Assembly (NCBI GenBank): GCA_025351145.1
Contig: JANXWM010000481.1
Location: 1-6,579 of the forward strand
Origin: Chitinophagaceae bacterium
Lineage (GTDB): Bacteria > Bacteroidota > Bacteroidia > Chitinophagales > Chitinophagaceae
DNA: 6,579 nucleotides
Direction: 5' to 3'
This document shows, piece by piece, positions 6,421 to 6,579 of this stretch; the first letter of the stretch is position 1; every line of letters begins with the position of its first letter. The translations under genes and the position numbers were made by a program. A model generated the notes under the pieces. That model worked only from the letters and a program-made list of their open reading frames with translations. It did not search any database and was not told the DNA's origin.

Positions 6421-6462
6421 GTAGTATTTCATAGCATCGCCTGTTGCGTCGCACTCTTGTAC
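6421..6462 (+). repeat. Intergenic repeat, copy 4
   Basis: The copy contains AGTATTTCA (6423-6431), AGCATCG (6433-6439) and 19 of the 20 core bases (6444-6462; the last G is T). These are the same segments in the same order as copy 1, with small length differences between them. It starts 15 nt after the GH2 stop, the same offset as copy 1 from the GH-A stop. Confidence 0.85.
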
Positions 6463-6475
6463 TGCAGTAACATAA

Positions 6476-6534
6476 ATCGGCAATCGGGAGTCGCATGTAT
6501 AATCGGTTCAACCGGCGATTTACGATTGTCGGCT
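6476..6534. repeat. Imperfect palindrome between repeat copies 4 and 5
   Basis: The left arm (CGGCAATCGGGAGTCGC, from 6478) and the complement of the right arm (CGATTTACGATTGTCGG, to 6532) agree at about two thirds of positions, including CAATCG/CGATTG and TCGC/GCGA. A smaller stem sits in the middle, CGGTT-C-AACCG (6504-6514), flanked by AAT/ATT. The whole stretch could fold into a long bulged hairpin or cruciform. Confidence 0.5.
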
Positions 6535-6540
6535 TGCGTT

Positions 6541-6579
6541 GTTCAGCAATAATCCGAACGTACAAGAGTGCAACGCAAG
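6541..6579 (-). repeat. Intergenic repeat, copy 5 with its hairpin, cut by the window end
   Basis: GTTCAG and CCGAAC (6541-6546 and 6554-6559) form a stem with one mispair, followed by the core on the - strand (6559-6578) with one change, A for G at 6572. This repeats the hairpin-plus-core order of copy 2. CTTGCGTTG at 6533-6541 and CAACGCAAG at 6571-6579 are also perfect 9-bp inverted arms. The outer part lies beyond the window. Confidence 0.8.

Noticed and set aside
6412..6422. TACAG-A-CTGTA dyad after the GH2 stop as a terminator
   Set aside because: A one-base centre cannot form an RNA loop and no T run follows, so it is probably chance.
6371..6565. Small - strand open frame over the right-end repeats
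   Set aside because: It runs through two repeat copies and a palindrome, overlaps the GH2 end, and its 64-residue product shows no recognisable features.
713..6579. CRISPR array made of the 20-nt repeats
   Set aside because: Copies are hundreds to thousands of bases apart, in both orientations, with genes between them; there are no regular spacers and no cas genes.

Overview
The window looks like Bacteroidetes DNA, most likely a Chitinophagaceae-type soil or freshwater organism. This is an inference from AT-rich gaps, the absence of Shine-Dalgarno sequences before the starts, short Sec signal peptides ending in A-Q, a small outer-membrane beta-barrel ending in Phe, and secreted glycoside hydrolases of the kind this phylum uses on plant polysaccharides. 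All recognisable genes lie on the + strand.

Layout: (1) 3-698, the C-terminal part of a clan GH-A glycosidase resembling alpha-L-arabinofuranosidases, cut by the window edge. (2) 885-1466, a small signal-peptide-bearing outer-membrane beta-barrel gene. It appears to carry a 1-nt frameshift near 1443-1445, and its natural C-terminus is still readable in another frame to 1534. (3) 1710-2000, a 96-aa HNH-type zinc protein. (4) 2038-3768, a GMC-family FAD oxidoreductase, probably co-transcribed with (3) across a 37-bp gap. It has a C-x5-C-x3-C cluster that suggests an Fe-S-bearing dehydrogenase. (5) 3965-6406, a secreted GH2 beta-galactosidase-like enzyme with extra C-terminal domains. The two glycosidases fit hemicellulose or glycan side-chain removal, and the GMC enzyme could oxidise released sugars. 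No SusC/SusD pair, regulator or transporter is present.

The most unusual content is between the genes. A 20-nt sequence, TTGCGTCGCACTCTTGTACG, or a near copy, occurs five times (753-772, 1593-1612 reversed, 3818-3837, 6444-6462, 6559-6578 reversed). It is always intergenic and begins 38-59 nt after the end of each presumed transcription unit. Two copies extend into a 60-bp inverted repeat (713-772 and 1593-1652, 56 of 60 matching) that brackets the frameshifted beta-barrel gene. The last two copies form a second, compact inverted pair around an imperfect palindrome at the right end. This looks like a dispersed mobile or 3'-end regulatory repeat family, and the bracketed gene may be a decaying passenger.
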